From positions 1 to 26,989 of the IMG/VR virus record IMGVR_UViG_3300008113_000544: 26,989 nucleotides of DNA. One strand, given 5' to 3'. The notes below the pieces were generated by a model that was not told where the DNA came from, ran no database searches, and worked only from the letters and a program-made list of their open reading frames with translations. A program made the translations under genes and the position numbers. Of this stretch, positions 7,501-14,468 are shown one piece after another; within the stretch, counting starts at the first letter, position 1; the number at the start of each line of letters is the position of its first letter. This stretch comes from a virus.

Positions 7501-8394
7501 TTATACTGTGTAATGGACTCGGACTGGATATTTTCCATTTAACTTAGCCGACTCTTCTTGTAAACGTTGTTGATATAAACCAAACAAATATCTTGCAGTT
7601 GAAGTACCAGCACCAAAAGGTCTAGTAGTATCATTAACATCTGCTTCAGGTGCAACATAATTCAAACGACCTGGGTCAACAAAGGACACCATTCTATAAG
7701 CAGCACCATACACAACTAAATCCCTACAAGACTCAGGTAAACCAGTAACTGATGTAAACACATCACCAGAAGCAGACAAAGCGGTAGGTTCCTTACTGTA
7801 AACAACTTGAACAGTGCGACCTGGAACAATTCCCTCATTGATAGTAATAGAATTACCGTTAACAAAATCTGTTGTATTAGCCATTGGGTCATGTCTCCAG
7901 CGTCTAACTGGAATCCATTCCTGGCTTGAACCAATAGAATCCCAAGAAACAGCAAGAATAGTTTCTGCTGCAGTTGGTAATTGATAAGTATTTTGTGAAG
8001 CATTAAAAGTAAAAGTAGTTGATGCTACACCATAAATATTAGGATAAATAGCACGAAGAGTATCATTAATTGCACGTTTAACAGAAATTTTAGGAAAAGT
8101 TGGGGCAACGGTAACTCTTTCATTTAATGCGTGTGATGCTGCAGTAGAACCACGGAAACCACGACCATAAGGGGAAATAACAGCCTCACCACTACTACGG
8201 TCAACAGAGTTAACGTGAATTAATTCTTCTCCAATTTCAATAATACCTTTACCAATGTTTTCACCACTAGCAAGAGAAAGGGTTAGTGCTGAGTTATTTA
8301 CAGCAGCAGTTAAATGCGTAGAACGGTCTTGACGCATACTGAAACCTTCAAGGTTTATTAAAACTTCTTCAATCATTTCATTATATGTAGTCAT
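7501..8394 (-). CDS. Head-tail adaptor-like (connector) protein
   Basis: 297 residues. It starts MTTYNEMIEEVLINLEGF, then has an inserted beta module (EELIHVNSVD, GRGFRGSTAASHALNERV), then KRAINDTLRAIYPNIYGV, and ends with SARYLFGLYQQRLQEESAKL. The helical N- and C-terminal parts with an intervening beta region resemble adaptor proteins that dock below the portal in short-tailed phages. The assignment rests on general resemblance and gene order between the capsid and fibre genes; a minor tail protein is the alternative. The ribosome binding site AAGAAAGAAG lies in the end of the upstream 52-residue gene. Confidence 0.55.
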   Translation of the reverse strand: MTTYNEMIEEVLINLEGFSMRQDRSTHLTAAVNNSALTLSLASGENIGKGIIEIGEELIHVNSVDRSSGEAVISPYGRGFRGSTAASHALNERVTVAPTFPKISVKRAINDTLRAIYPNIYGVASTTFTFNASQNTYQLPTAAETILAVSWDSIGSSQEWIPVRRWRHDPMANTTDFVNGNSITINEGIVPGRTVQVVYSKEPTALSASGDVFTSVTGLPESCRDLVVYGAAYRMVSFVDPGRLNYVAPEADVNDTTRPFGAGTSTARYLFGLYQQRLQEESAKLNGKYPVRVHYTV

Positions 8395-8553
8395 TTATTT
8401 CTTCTTTCTTGAGACAGCCATATTGTCAATCAAATTAGGATAAGGACGACCTGCAGCCTTAGCACGAGCCTTAGCAGCAGACTTCTTAGCAGGTGTTAAC
8501 TTTGTTGATTTCTTCTTAGGGTTTTTAGTTTCCCAAACAGGTTTCTTTTTCAT
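8395..8553 (-). CDS. Very small basic protein (52 residues)
   Basis: A 52-codon ATG frame that fills the space between two called genes. It starts MKKKPVWETKNPKKKSTKL and ends AGRPYPNLIDNMAVSRKKK. It is strongly basic (Lys/Arg/Ala-rich), with an AKKSAAKARAKAAGRPYPN core that I recognise from small proteins in environmental phages. The ATG overlaps the stop of the upstream gene as ATGA, and its end supplies the ribosome binding site of the next gene. It may bind nucleic acid or be packaged in the head; this is inference from charge. Confidence 0.7.
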   Translation of the reverse strand: MKKKPVWETKNPKKKSTKLTPAKKSAAKARAKAAGRPYPNLIDNMAVSRKKK

Positions 8554-8831
8554 CCGCAATTACAATCCCATGCTCTAAGTGATTTATTTATACGTGAATT
8601 AGGGTCACGTGCCGTTTTAGAAGAAGTACGTTTAGACTTCATACCACACATACGACTGCAAAAAGATTTACGTCTCGCTGCAGACTTAGGTGATTTTTTG
8701 GCTTCACCTGCTTTGACAGGAGGTTTAAGATTGCCACCAGTTGCCTTATTGTATGAGGCACGACCTTTAGCATTCAACCCACCTTTAGGGTTCTTTCCTT
8801 CTTTACGTGTCCAAGCAGGTGATTTAGCCAT
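8550..8831 (-). CDS. Small basic phage protein, DUF6321-like
   Basis: 93 residues. Recognisable stretches: KNPKGGLNAKGRASYNKATG near 13-32, PKSAARRKSFCSRMCGM near 48-64, DPNSRINKSLRAWDCNCG at the end. The pattern GGLNxKGRASY...ARRKSFCxRM matches a widespread uncharacterised phage family, which I believe is DUF6321. Four cysteines (58, 62, 90, 92) could bind zinc. It is highly basic. The upstream gene ends 2 bp before it and the downstream gene overlaps by ATGA. Unknown function; DNA-related or virion role inferred only from charge and position. Confidence 0.8.
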   Translation of the reverse strand: MAKSPAWTRKEGKNPKGGLNAKGRASYNKATGGNLKPPVKAGEAKKSPKSAARRKSFCSRMCGMKSKRTSSKTARDPNSRINKSLRAWDCNCG

Positions 8832-8833
8832 AG

Positions 8834-9517
8834 TTATTTTTTATTCTTTTTCTTACCACTACCTGCAATGGCAGCAACAGAACCAAGTCCAGCAGTAGTT
8901 TTAACACCAGCATATGAACGAGGTGGAACATTTTTAGCAGCAGCAGTCTTAGCAGCAGCAATACCTTTTTTGGTTTTACTTGCAGCAGATGCAGCCTTAG
9001 CAGCAGCACCAATCAACTTTGAACCAGCAGCCACAGAAGCAATACCTGCTCCGCCAACAACTGATGCACCAATACCTGCAACTAAACCTGCAGCACTTTT
9101 GGCTTGTGTGCCATAATATGCACGGCGTTCAGCAGGAGCCATAGCCTTAACACGTTTGTTCAAATTCTCTTGTTGAGTTTTTAACATCTGTGGACCTTGG
9201 CGATAATCGTTCATGCGTTGACCAGCATTGTTATTGAATGCTTTAACAGTCTTAGCCTCTGGAGAAACTCTTTTAGTGCTTCTAGTAGGACCAGACATAA
9301 CTTGTGCTCTACTGGTTCCCATAACTCCACCAACAGGTTGACCTACACCTTTAGCGGAAGAACCCAGAGCCTTAGATAATCTTCTTTGACCATACATACG
9401 GCGAAGACCTTCTTGGAATTCTGCACTCTTATTAGAGGAAGCAGAACCAAGAGCCTTGGTCATACCCATCTTTTTAATCTGGTCAATAGTTTTTTGAGAA
9501 ACTTTAATCTTTGCCAT
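8834..9517 (-). CDS. Basic Ala/Gly-rich protein with a hydrophobic segment, possible internal virion protein
   Basis: 227 residues, starting MAKIKVSQKTIDQIKKMG. It has a basic N-terminal half, then a Gly/Ala-rich stretch about 138-180 (AAGLVAGIGASVVGGAGIAS) able to form an amphipathic or membrane-inserting helix, and a KKKNKK end. It shares features with the protein at 21288-21938: MGTSRA, then KAMxPAxxxAYxxxQxKS followed by AA...VGGAG. The two look like diverged relatives. A small protein that can interact with membranes would suit ejection, but this is inference. Its start overlaps the upstream stop as TAATG. Confidence 0.6.
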   Translation of the reverse strand: MAKIKVSQKTIDQIKKMGMTKALGSASSNKSAEFQEGLRRMYGQRRLSKALGSSAKGVGQPVGGVMGTSRAQVMSGPTRSTKRVSPEAKTVKAFNNNAGQRMNDYRQGPQMLKTQQENLNKRVKAMAPAERRAYYGTQAKSAAGLVAGIGASVVGGAGIASVAAGSKLIGAAAKAASAASKTKKGIAAAKTAAAKNVPPRSYAGVKTTAGLGSVAAIAGSGKKKNKK

Positions 9518-9654
9518 TATTTTGGATTTTCGCTTCCTTGACGTGGCATAGGAGGAACTTCTACACCTTTATTGTTTTGAGCAGGATTAGGACCTTTAAT
9601 GGCACCCATCTCATGTTCAAAATTTATATAATTACATCCACAAGTTGCACACAT
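9517..9654 (-). CDS. 45-residue Cys-containing small protein
   Basis: A 45-codon ATG frame between two called genes, starting MCATCGCNYINFEHEMG and ending EVPPMPRQGSENPK. Three cysteines at 2, 5 and 7 plus H14 could form a small metal site. AGGAAAGAAG precedes the ATG with good spacing, and its stop overlaps the next start as TAATG; both support real translation. I know similar MC(A/S)TCGC peptides from other phage genomes but not their function. Confidence 0.7.
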   Translation of the reverse strand: MCATCGCNYINFEHEMGAIKGPNPAQNNKGVEVPPMPRQGSENPK

Positions 9655-9655
9655 G

Positions 9656-9766
9656 TTATTTCTTCTTTCCTGTTTTTTTCATCTTAGTCATTGATTTTTT
9701 CTTAACATCCATTTTTTTCATGTCCATCATTTTTTTGTTTTTAGGCATTTTTTTACCGTACATCAT
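9656..9766 (-). CDS. 36-residue Lys/Met-rich basic peptide
   Basis: Starts MMYGKKMPKNKKMMDMKKMD and ends KKTGKKK, almost entirely Lys, Met, Asp and Gly. A longer frame is open upstream, but that part runs over the 3' end of the neighbouring gene in another frame, so the ATG at 9766 (or 9763) is preferred. It starts directly after the upstream stop and ends one base before the next gene's ATG. Highly basic, possibly DNA-condensing or packaged. Position and packing support it; the composition is low-complexity. Confidence 0.5.
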   Translation of the reverse strand: MMYGKKMPKNKKMMDMKKMDVKKKSMTKMKKTGKKK

Positions 9767-9767
9767 T

Positions 9768-10019
9768 TTATGCTCCGTATGCTTTTCCAGTTTTGTTTGA
9801 TATATCCATTGCCTTACGTATCTTCGCTGTACTAGTGCCATCAGGTTGAATACCTTGTGACCTAGCCGTGCGATATAACGCAAGTTCTTTATCCCACTTT
9901 TTTGCACTCATCGTTAAACGAGAGTTTGCTTCACCTGGATTAAGGTCAAGTGTTGAAGCCTTACAACCAAAACATCCCTCAACAAACTCAGGATGTGTAC
10001 GTTCTCTATGTAAACTCAT
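9768..10019 (-). CDS. Small conserved phage protein (HRExTHPEFVEGCFGCK family)
   Basis: 83 residues, starting MSLHRERTHPEFVEGCFGCK with a CFGC pair at 16-19 and His residues at 4 and 9 that could bind zinc. The rest, KKWDKELALYRTARSQGIQP followed by GTSTAKIRKAMDISN, matches a small protein I have seen repeatedly in actinophage genomes near capsid genes; no function is known to me. It overlaps the upstream gene by ATGA. The alternative frame that runs across it lacks this conservation. Confidence 0.8.
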   Translation of the reverse strand: MSLHRERTHPEFVEGCFGCKASTLDLNPGEANSRLTMSAKKWDKELALYRTARSQGIQPDGTSTAKIRKAMDISNKTGKAYGA

Positions 10020-10288
10020 TTCGTACCTAAAATCTTTTCAATTCTTTCAATAGCATCTTTAACAGATGAACCACCATTATTACTCAACTCACCGTCAAGT
10101 CTATTAAGTCTTTCCATCACACCAGGCACACGTGCTCTACCAGGGGATGCTTCTTCGCCTTCCCAATCTCGGCGAAACTTCTCCAACCAAGTCATCATTG
10201 ATTTCATCGCTTTCAATGGACGAGCAATCGCAAAAGAAACAGAAACAATCGCACTTGCAATCGCACCTGCTACAAGAATCGTTTCCAT
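10016..10288 (-). CDS. Small N-terminally anchored membrane protein (DUF2746-like)
   Basis: 90 residues. One N-terminal transmembrane helix, about 3-22 (TILVAGAIASAIVSVSFAIA), is followed by a charged region with WLEKFRRDWEGEEASPGRAR, then GVMERLNRLDGELSNN and a short amphipathic helix to the end. The layout of one helix, a W-E/P-rich stretch and VMERL matches small actinophage proteins of the DUF2746 type, some of which are annotated as holin-like. It is coupled to its neighbours by TAATG and ATGA overlaps. Family moderate, role unknown. Confidence 0.65.
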   Translation of the reverse strand: METILVAGAIASAIVSVSFAIARPLKAMKSMMTWLEKFRRDWEGEEASPGRARVPGVMERLNRLDGELSNNGGSSVKDAIERIEKILGTK

Positions 10289-10545
10289 TATGTGAAGTTA
10301 CCTTCTGTAATACCGAGACCAGCCGCAAGAAGAGCGGACTTTTCACCTTCGGTGACCTCATATTCGTGACCACCTTGGTAAACAAAAGTAGCAGCAAGGA
10401 ACTCATCAAGAGACGGTGTACGAACGCGAGTGTAAGTTGCACCATTCTTAACAATAGATTCCCCTCTTTTAATTTTGTATCTATAAAATAAACGCCCCCC
10501 ACCTGCAGGACCTTCATCAACTGTTGGTGGTCTAAAAATAGGCAA
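10288..10545 (-). CDS. Small conserved protein downstream of the capsid gene
   Basis: 85 residues from a TTG start with AGGAG nine bases upstream. It begins MPIFRPPTVDEGPAGGGRLF; the centre has YKIKRGESIVKNGATYTRVR and the end GGHEYEVTEGEKSALLAAGL. I know similar small beta-rich proteins after the capsid gene in actinophages; head decoration or completion is plausible but not shown. It is the first gene after the hairpin at 10567-10592, so its level may be set separately from the capsid. Confidence 0.7.
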   Translation of the reverse strand: MPIFRPPTVDEGPAGGGRLFYRYKIKRGESIVKNGATYTRVRTPSLDEFLAATFVYQGGHEYEVTEGEKSALLAAGLGITEGNFT

Positions 10546-10566
10546 TTTATTTTCTCCTTAATAAGT

Positions 10567-10592
10567 AAAGCCCCCAGTTGCCCAGGGGCTTT
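10567..10592 (-). terminator. Stem-loop between capsid gene and downstream small genes
   Basis: A perfect 8-bp stem AAAGCCCC/GGGGCTTT with a 10-nt loop lies between the capsid stop (10612) and the next start (10545). The minus strand ends with TTTACTTATT, a modest T-rich tail, and the plus strand side is also AAAG/CTTT, so it could act in both directions. Likely a partial terminator that gives a strong capsid message and less downstream transcription. Confidence 0.75.
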
Positions 10593-10611
10593 AAATTTGA
10601 CTTGAATCTAA

Positions 10612-11565
10612 TTACGCAGCGTTAATGCTGGATGAAGATTCAATTCTGTATAGAGATGCTTCGCGGTAGCGAGCAAACCCTAACATACCGTACCATCCTA
10701 GAGGACGGAAACGCATCAACTTGTCGGTAACAGGACCAGCAACTACGTGTGGTTCTTCTGCTACTGCTTCAGCCAATGCTTGTTGTCCTGCAAGTAGTGT
10801 ACGGAATACACGAGCAGATGATGCACCGTCTGTTGCGTTCTTTAGACGTGGTGATTCGATGAAGTATGCTCCTTCGAATTGTCCAATTTCGCCAGCCCAG
10901 ATGTTATCATTTGAGTTGTATTCGTGTGGAAGTCTCCAAGAAGCGGAGCCAGTTTCTTCACGAAGGTCATGTGCTACTTCTGGATGTAGTGCACACCAGA
11001 ATAGATTTCCCTTACGTGGAACTGCTTTTCCTGCACGCAATTTAGAAACTGCGAAACGAATATCTTCAGCCTTGATGGTGTTTGTAGCATCAATTTGGTT
11101 ACGTGCGGTTGGACGTGTTGCGTCTGAACCTTTTGCGTAACGGATGTTTGTTCCACCAACAAGTGCTGTTTGAACAACTTCATCAATGCTATCTGCCATG
11201 TTGTAGGCAAGGATATTTGCAATACCTGGGTCAACATCAGTTAATGATGTTAATTGCAGTTTGCGTGTTACTAAAGCAACGTTACCGTATTCGTTTAGAG
11301 TAACTGAAACTGAAGTAGTAGAAGGAATTCCTACTGCATCTGGGTCAGTTGTTTCTGTTAATGCGGTTGTTGCTTGTGCCAAGTCATTGTAAATTTGGAA
11401 AGTTACAGATGTACCTGGGGATGTTACGTTAACTGGACGCTTGTCCGCTACGGAGCGAAGCATCGGTTGTGAACGTAACGCGAATTCTACTAACTTATCG
11501 TAGGCTGATACTACAAGAGAAGTACCGAGCGAACCAGCGTCAGTAGAGGTATATACGTTAGGCAT
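10612..11565 (-). CDS. Major capsid protein, N4-gp56 family
   Basis: 317 residues, the shell protein of the head. The N-terminus MPNVYTSTDAGSLGTSLVVS is followed by the SQPMLRSVADKRPVNVTSPG region, PSTTSVSVTLNEYGNVALVT (beta segment) and FWCALHPEVAHDLREETG near 190-210, which fits the HP..v.DLr...G signature of the N4-gp56/P22-type HK97-fold capsids. It ends RPLGWYGMLGFARYREASLY. AAGGAAAAGG precedes the ATG. A scaffold-like gene lies immediately upstream and a hairpin immediately downstream, the usual arrangement for a highly expressed capsid. Codon choice here looks richer in G/C third positions than neighbouring genes, consistent with high expression. Confidence 0.85.
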   Translation of the reverse strand: MPNVYTSTDAGSLGTSLVVSAYDKLVEFALRSQPMLRSVADKRPVNVTSPGTSVTFQIYNDLAQATTALTETTDPDAVGIPSTTSVSVTLNEYGNVALVTRKLQLTSLTDVDPGIANILAYNMADSIDEVVQTALVGGTNIRYAKGSDATRPTARNQIDATNTIKAEDIRFAVSKLRAGKAVPRKGNLFWCALHPEVAHDLREETGSASWRLPHEYNSNDNIWAGEIGQFEGAYFIESPRLKNATDGASSARVFRTLLAGQQALAEAVAEEPHVVAGPVTDKLMRFRPLGWYGMLGFARYREASLYRIESSSSINAA

Positions 11566-11591
11566 TTTACCTTTTCCTTATTTGATTGTTT

Positions 11592-12083
11592 TTATGAGCC
11601 GTATCCACCACCAGCAGCGTGAATCATGGCAATAAGTTCTTCTTCACTTGCGTTCTGAATTCTTAATGACATGTCATCTGCATTAGATGGTGTTTGAGCG
11701 TTCGCAGTAACATTGTCAATTGAACGAAGAGTAGATAAATCTACTTTTGGTTCATCTGCTTTATTAACTGCTAATCCAAAGACATCGGCATTTTCATCAA
11801 TCCAATTACTGATAACTTCGGGTGAAGTTTCAATATCTGAAGGAATGAATTTTGCTATCTTTTGATTAACGCCCTTGGTTTCAAGGACTGATTTGATTGT
11901 GGCTTCGCGTTGTGACGCTCTAACGGAACCTAGTTGTGTTTCTAGTTCTGTAAGTGCTCTTGTCTTATTCTTCAACTCCTTACGAAGTTGTTTTAATAAG
12001 TCACTTTCGCTTGGTTGCCGACCAGTTTCTTCGAAATCGAAGTCTTCGTCATCTTGCCAGTTTTCTTGATAATTGTTGCTCAT
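11592..12083 (-). CDS. Scaffolding-like protein
   Basis: 163 residues from the ATG at 12083, chosen because GGGAGA lies 9 nt upstream; the in-frame ATG at 12131 has no such site. The protein is acidic at the N-terminus (NWQDDEDFDFEETGR), then has a predicted coiled coil about 30-65 (LLKQLRKELKNKTRALTELE), and ends with SEEELIAMIHAAGGGYGS. Acidic, coiled-coil proteins of this size directly upstream of the capsid gene are usually phage scaffolds, which guide procapsid assembly and then leave. No protease motif is visible. Confidence 0.75.
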   Translation of the reverse strand: MSNNYQENWQDDEDFDFEETGRQPSESDLLKQLRKELKNKTRALTELETQLGSVRASQREATIKSVLETKGVNQKIAKFIPSDIETSPEVISNWIDENADVFGLAVNKADEPKVDLSTLRSIDNVTANAQTPSNADDMSLRIQNASEEELIAMIHAAGGGYGS

Positions 12084-12207
12084 CGCAACGGTCTCCCTAT
12101 CTGTTGTAGTTTTCGTAAGCCTCAACGACATTCGGGGAAATGTTATTGGCTCTTACTACCAGACTTGATACTCTCGTAGGGGCTGGTGGGTCCTACTGAG
12201 GGTCTAT
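12084..12207 (-). other. Intergenic leader of scaffold/capsid genes with imperfect stem-loop
   Basis: This is the largest gap inside the late operon (124 bp) and is less AT-rich than its neighbours. It contains an imperfect stem, CTCAGTAGG with CCTACGAG (12200-12192 and 12180-12173 on the minus strand), and a smaller one, CAACTG/CAGTTG, over the upstream stop codon. No convincing promoter was found: TTGAGG with a 17-nt spacer to AGATAG is poor. It may hold a promoter or an mRNA-processing site that raises capsid expression. Confidence 0.35.
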
Positions 12208-13377
12208 TTACAACTGCCCAGCAGTTGATTTCTGTGTAAGAGAAACTGTAGAAATACCAGTTGCACCACTAAAGGCGGCTCTCTCTTTTTCTTGTAACTT
12301 CTTACGTCTTTGAGATGCTAAACCAAAGAAGGCTTCTTGTTTAAGTTCTTCATCAGTCTTAGGTGTTATTGCAGCAGGAACTGCTGTTTCAGAAACCGTT
12401 GTAGGTTGAGCACCATAAATCTGTGTAAGTCTTTCAGTTTCTGCTTGAGTTTCAGCAAGAGTACTAAATCCTTGTTTAGCCAATCCGTAAACATCAGTAA
12501 CACCAGATGCTGCGGCTTGTTTCTGTAATTCTTCAATTGCTGCCTCACCAACAGTAACACCAGCAAATTGTGCACCTGCACGTAATTGTGCTTTCTGTAA
12601 TGTTTTCTGTAATGTATTAGCAGCCTGGTTACCACCAAGAATTGCTAAAGCAACTTGTTGTTTTTGAATTGTTGGGTCAGTAACACCATATTGATTAAAG
12701 TACTGATTAATGTTTTGTTTTAATGTTGCATCTGCATTATCAATTTTATTGAATACGTTAACAATTCTATCTTGTGCTTCATTCAAAGACACATCTCCAC
12801 CAATAAGTGCAGCGTAAGTATCTTTGTTATCTAAAGCATCTAGACCGTTATCTTTCAATAATTGTCTGTAATCTCTTTCAGCATTTAAGTAACCAGCCAT
12901 ATCAAGTTGCTGTAAACCTTTTTGACGGCGTGCTTCATTACCTATGAATCTTTGTTTATAAACATCTGTTTGCTCTAAAAGAGTAGGTGCAACACTAGGA
13001 CTAATATCTTGTGTAATATATCCTTGAATAATAGGTACGAATTCAGGTAAACCTAAATTTGTAAGTTCAGTTTTTAAAACTTCAAAAGCATCAATACGAT
13101 TTTGGCGTGCAGTTGCTGCTGCTCGTTCTGCTGCAGCATTATTTGATGCTGATTGTTTTTCATATAAATCTAGTAATGCTAGATACTCTGGAGTTTGAGT
13201 AGGGTCAACAACAGGGGGAATAACAGGAGGAGCCTTTGGAGTTTTTGGAGTTTTAGGAGCCCGTATCTGTTGAATCTTTTGAGTAGTCTCAGCAACTCTT
13301 TGAGTACGTTGTTGTTGAGCAGCCTTATTGGCAGCAACTGCTTGCTGTGTTTTAGAAGGTTTTGGTGGTCTAGCCAT
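12208..13377 (-). CDS. Internal virion (ejection-type) protein
   Basis: 389 residues. The N-terminal 60 are Lys/Gln/Pro-rich (PKTPKTPKAPPVIPPVV), then mostly helical. Around 150-215 are NEARRQKGLQQLDMAGYLNA, ERDYRQLLKDNGL and GGDVSLNEAQDRIVNVFNKI, a pattern I know from large actinophage virion proteins in which YxxxExxYxxxxxxxGL is followed by DVSxxExxxRV. It is one of three adjacent long helical proteins that fill the position where a tape measure would be expected. I infer a role inside the head or in DNA ejection. The start overlaps the upstream stop as TAATG. Confidence 0.6.
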   Translation of the reverse strand: MARPPKPSKTQQAVAANKAAQQQRTQRVAETTQKIQQIRAPKTPKTPKAPPVIPPVVDPTQTPEYLALLDLYEKQSASNNAAAERAAATARQNRIDAFEVLKTELTNLGLPEFVPIIQGYITQDISPSVAPTLLEQTDVYKQRFIGNEARRQKGLQQLDMAGYLNAERDYRQLLKDNGLDALDNKDTYAALIGGDVSLNEAQDRIVNVFNKIDNADATLKQNINQYFNQYGVTDPTIQKQQVALAILGGNQAANTLQKTLQKAQLRAGAQFAGVTVGEAAIEELQKQAAASGVTDVYGLAKQGFSTLAETQAETERLTQIYGAQPTTVSETAVPAAITPKTDEELKQEAFFGLASQRRKKLQEKERAAFSGATGISTVSLTQKSTAGQL

Positions 13378-14468
13378 TAAACATTACTCCTTGTTGCTGC
13401 TGATTTAATAGGTGAAATCATTGCGTTAACTTCATTTAAAGCATTATTAGTTTTTGCATACAAAGGATTACTTTTCATTCTCTTACGAAAATCACCAATG
13501 TTTTCAGCAGATTGACCACTAATGGCTTGAACAATATCTGGGTCTTTCAAATCCAAAGTTGAAGGATTCATTTCTAAAAGATTTGCTTTTTCTGCAATAT
13601 AGGTACTAGCAATATCAATAACATTTAAACCTGCGTCAATAAAGTTACCCAAACCTGGGTACAACACTTTAGACATTGTTCTAATTTTTGCATAAATAGA
13701 ATCCAAAGCAGCAGTCCCACCAGTAATAGCAGCAACTGCGTTTTTTCTAACCTCAGAATCAGGAAGAGTAATACCATGGTCTCTTGCAAACTTAGCAATA
13801 TTTGCTTGATTAGTAGCAATAGTTCCACCAACAACTTTAGGGTCACCAGCATTCAAATACCTTGCTACATAACCTAAAGCGAGTTGTTGTTTCTCTAAAT
13901 CACTAACACCACTAATAGTTGTTTGAACAGTTCTACCATTAGATGTAGTTGTTACTTGCCTAGTTGGTCTTGTCTTTTCTAAATTAGTTAACTTCTTGTA
14001 ATAATCTCTAAATTCTTTTTCAGCAAAACTTGCGGCAGGACCAAGTGTGTCTCTGAATAGTTGTTGAAATTCAAATCTAGCATTTTCTTCGCTAGTAATA
14101 GAAGGGTAAGCAGCAGTAGAAGTGCCACCACCTTGGGTTGCTCTTTCAGCAGCAAAAGTATTTAAATCAGGAGAATTAGAATTGAATAAATCTCTAACAA
14201 AGTTATTCCAATAACCAATAGCAGCCTGGTCACTTTTACCAGTATATCCAGACATTTGTTTTAATGTTTGATATTTACCACTATAATTACTAATTCTAAC
14301 CTTATTAATATAATCCATGGCTTGAACTAAAGTCATTGGCATGCCATCAACTATTCTAGTTCCACCTGAACTAACAGTTGGATTTATATTTTGTGCTTGA
14401 TTAAGCCATTTGCTTTTAAATCCACTTTGACCAGTGCCGCCAGTATTAGTATTATTATTTTCAACCAT
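13377..14468 (-). CDS. Second internal virion (ejection-type) protein
   Basis: 363 residues, mainly helical with a Gly/Asn/Thr-rich first 40. Notable segments: TLVQAMDYINKVRISNYSG, SFAEKEFRDYYKKLTNLEKT near 145-165 and a hydrophobic stretch about 275-305 (VLYPGLGNFIDAGLNVIDIA) that could touch the membrane. It is coupled by TAATG overlaps to both neighbours, which argues that the three large proteins 12208-19093 are made in fixed ratio and work together. No enzymatic motif was found. Ejection or internal role is inferred from position and composition. Confidence 0.6.
   Translation of the reverse strand: MVENNNTNTGGTGQSGFKSKWLNQAQNINPTVSSGGTRIVDGMPMTLVQAMDYINKVRISNYSGKYQTLKQMSGYTGKSDQAAIGYWNNFVRDLFNSNSPDLNTFAAERATQGGGTSTAAYPSITSEENARFEFQQLFRDTLGPAASFAEKEFRDYYKKLTNLEKTRPTRQVTTTSNGRTVQTTISGVSDLEKQQLALGYVARYLNAGDPKVVGGTIATNQANIAKFARDHGITLPDSEVRKNAVAAITGGTAALDSIYAKIRTMSKVLYPGLGNFIDAGLNVIDIASTYIAEKANLLEMNPSTLDLKDPDIVQAISGQSAENIGDFRKRMKSNPLYAKTNNALNEVNAMISPIKSAATRSNV

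Noticed and set aside
9768-9907. Upstream extension of the Lys/Met-rich peptide frame
   Set aside because: It overlaps the conserved 83-residue gene in another frame; only the part after that gene's stop is plausible.
12084-12131. Longer scaffold start at 12131
   Set aside because: No ribosome binding site there; the ATG at 12083 has GGGAGA at good spacing.
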